Positions 13,234 through 14,518 of a stretch of DNA of 14,518 nt are shown piece after piece. Each line of letters opens with the position of its first letter. Positions within the stretch are counted from its first letter, which is position 1. The notes beneath the pieces were generated by a model. The model was not told the DNA's origin and did not search any database. It saw only the letters and a list, made by a program, of their open reading frames with translations. The DNA is taken from positions 1 to 14,518 of the forward strand of contig CAZHBD010000021.1 in NCBI GenBank assembly GCA_964530555.1, given 5' to 3'. A program made the translations under genes and the position numbers. Origin of the DNA: CAZHBD01 sp964530555. Its GTDB lineage: Bacteria; Patescibacteriota; Saccharimonadia; Saccharimonadales; AWTP1-31.

Positions 13234-14155
13234 TCATCTCTGATAGGGTGTAAACTTTTTTGCAGGTGCTGCACCAATCCCGACCTTTCCATCATTAATA
13301 TCAATATTACGCCTAGAATAGTGACTAATTTTGTTTTCTTTGCCATCAATAGGTAACATTGCGATGAGCAAATCTATTCGATCATTATTTTGCGCGAACG
13401 AATCGCGTGGCAGCAGTTTGAACTCCGGCCACTGCCAGTCGATCATAATAAACGCCTTGAAGAGCCGACCACTGCCGCGGTAAGTTACGCTCATCGTCGT
13501 CTCGACAGACATGAGCGCCATGCTTTATTCCATTCAGAATTGAGCCCACAATCAGATTTTTTACTACAATAATTGGCAACGGATCGCCCCATGCCACGTC
13601 GAAGGCTGACCATACGGTATAGCATGTTGTTGCCCAGCCAAGATCACTATCGCTGTGCACAGAGTTTTTGCTGGCATCCCATAGACTTCTTCTTAATGCT
13701 TTATTCATGTAGTGGGCGCGTGCAGCGGGATCAAAAACACCTTTATCCCACTTATCTCCATCTTGTTTGATGCGTTCTTCAATCTCAGCATTATTTATTT
13801 GTAAACCGGCTCGCTTCCAACGATATCCGGGAGTTGAGGTGTGATCCGTATCTACGCTACTATCATGTAAACTGGCTTTAGATATTGATATGCTTGGGCT
13901 GGCAACCGCACTTCCACCACCATTGACTGATGACATCCCACTAGATATAGCGCTTGTCTCTCCTCGGAAGCCAGCAATAATAATGTGACCTATGTTACCC
14001 CAACGCGCTGTACGAACGAGAGCAGCAACATTGAGCTCAACACGGTCTAGCTCGAAGCCGACAGGAAGGCCAAGATCGCCGATAGAAACTGCGTCAGTGT
14101 AGTTGCTTACCTCGGGCAAAGGGATGAATTGAGGGATGTTCGGCTTAGGTATAAT
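13234..14155 (-). pseudogene. Frameshifted hypothetical gene without a standard start
   Basis: On the minus strand one frame runs from about 14155 to near 13520 (VSIGDLGLPVGFELDRVELN, then VRTARWGNIGHIIIAGFRGE, then WKRAGLQINNAEIEERI). The coding sense then continues in another frame to a TGA at 13234 (SVTYRGSGRLFKAFIMIDWQ, then DGKVGIGAAPAKKFTPYQR). The switch is near 13515-13525, around NGIKHGA / ALMSVETT. Joined, the product is about 305 residues, with no signal peptide or membrane segment. I do not recognise the family. No ATG or GTG begins the frame: TTG 14119 is possible, but convincing coding sequence extends upstream to ATT 14155, close to the predicted transcription start. The 3' end contains the right copy of the 36-bp repeat. 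It could be a decaying gene, a sequencing error or a programmed shift. Confidence 0.6.
13271..13306 (+). repeat. 36-bp direct repeat, right copy
   Basis: This copy matches 11645-11680 at 34 of 36 positions. It lies within the 3' end of the minus-strand gene and encodes its DINDGKVGIGA stretch. The 1,626 bp between the copies holds exactly two genes, both HExxH proteins, and no integrase. Confidence 0.75.
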
Positions 14156-14162
14156 AGTACGT

Positions 14163-14191
14163 GTTATAAATTAAAAGAAGAAATATTGCAA
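14163..14191 (-). promoter_or_regulatory. Promoter for the frameshifted minus-strand gene
   Basis: On the minus strand, TTGCAA (14191-14186), a 17-bp spacer and TATAAC (14168-14163) predict a start near 14156. This is within one base of the ATT codon at 14155-14153 that opens the longest coding frame. Confidence 0.5.
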
Positions 14192-14429
14192 AATATTTGC
14201 CTATCGATCACCTCTTTCTACATTAGTTTGTAAAATAGTTTTTTAAACAATTATTTTGTTGGCATAAAAATTTTAGAATAAGAAAAAACGTACAGATATG
14301 AAGTCATTTAAAATCCCTTGTATCGGTTATGAGATTGCTAATTACTTGATTGCAGAGTAATTTTTCCTACAATTTTTGTGCCTTCCATAATGATATGCTG
14401 GAGGGACTAACTAAACAGGAATCAATACA
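14192..14429. other. AT-rich intergenic region between divergent genes
   Basis: No gene is visible. It contains a 7-bp inverted repeat (AATTACT 14340-14346 with AGTAATT 14356-14362) followed by T residues, possibly a weak terminator or operator. A weak promoter for the right-hand gene (CATAAT 14386-14391 with TTTTTC 14363-14368) is also possible. Confidence 0.4.
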
Positions 14430-14518
14430 ATGGCAAAGTATGTAGATGGATTTGTGCTGGTGGTGCCGAAAGGTAAAGAAGCACAGTATCAGAAAATGGC
14501 CGAAATGGGCCGTGACTC
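14430..14518 (+). CDS. DUF1428-family protein (5' part only)
   Basis: The first 29 codons run off the window edge. The start MAKYVDGFVLVVPKGKEAQY followed by QKMAEMGRDS matches the typical beginning of DUF1428 proteins (YVDGFVLPVPK...Y+KMAE), small soluble proteins of the dimeric alpha-beta barrel superfamily with unknown substrate. An AGGA site at 14417-14420 is 9 nt before the ATG. The family is usually about 115-120 residues, so roughly three quarters lies outside. Confidence 0.8.
   Translation, partial: MAKYVDGFVLVVPKGKEAQYQKMAEMGRD

Overview
The window looks like chromosome of a small-genome Patescibacterium, most likely Candidatus Saccharibacteria (TM7) or a relative. This is inferred from the gene mix and not proven: large low-complexity surface proteins, a VPNTG sorting signal, a DUF922 secreted zincin, a Pup-ligase-like enzyme, short or absent 5' leaders and standard use of TGA as stop. 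No rRNA or universal marker gene is present to settle the taxonomy.

Left end (1-2040): the 3' end of a tRNA gene opens the window. Its last 18 bp recur exactly at 1693-1710 and 1844-1861. Each of the three copies is followed by its own, unrelated hairpin or terminator. Between the first two copies lies an AT-rich three-gene operon: a DUF6941-like protein, a HicB-like antitoxin and a HicA-like toxin. This looks like a tRNA-targeted cassette island with no integrase in view.

Middle (2083-8836): surface proteins. First comes a 777-aa GLUG-repeat protein with a signal peptide and a C-terminal VPNTG sorting signal. A decayed gene remnant follows (about 4581-5100). Then comes a tight three-gene operon encoding a cohesin-FN3x3-dockerin protein, a signal peptide-CBM-like-Ig-dockerin protein and a membrane-anchored cohesin. 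Together these could form a minimal cell-surface cohesin/dockerin assembly (cargo, adaptor, anchor) with no recognisable catalytic enzyme. I consider this the most interesting system in the window.

Right part (8979-14518): a membrane-anchored DUF922 zincin; a PafA/Dop-family carboxylate-amine ligase with no Pup or proteasome genes nearby; and a tRNA-Gly(GCC) in which the invariant G19-C56 tertiary pair is replaced by U19-A56. The 3' end of that tRNA overlaps one copy of a 36-bp direct repeat (34/36 identical). The other copy lies 1,626 bp downstream, inside the 3' end of a frameshifted minus-strand gene. Between the copies are two HExxH zincin genes whose promoters put the start codon at or within about 5 nt of the predicted transcription start. 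A DUF1428-family gene runs off the right edge.

Two tRNA-adjacent, repeat-bounded, integrase-less cargo segments in 14.5 kb suggest that tRNA 3' ends are the main sites of gene turnover here.
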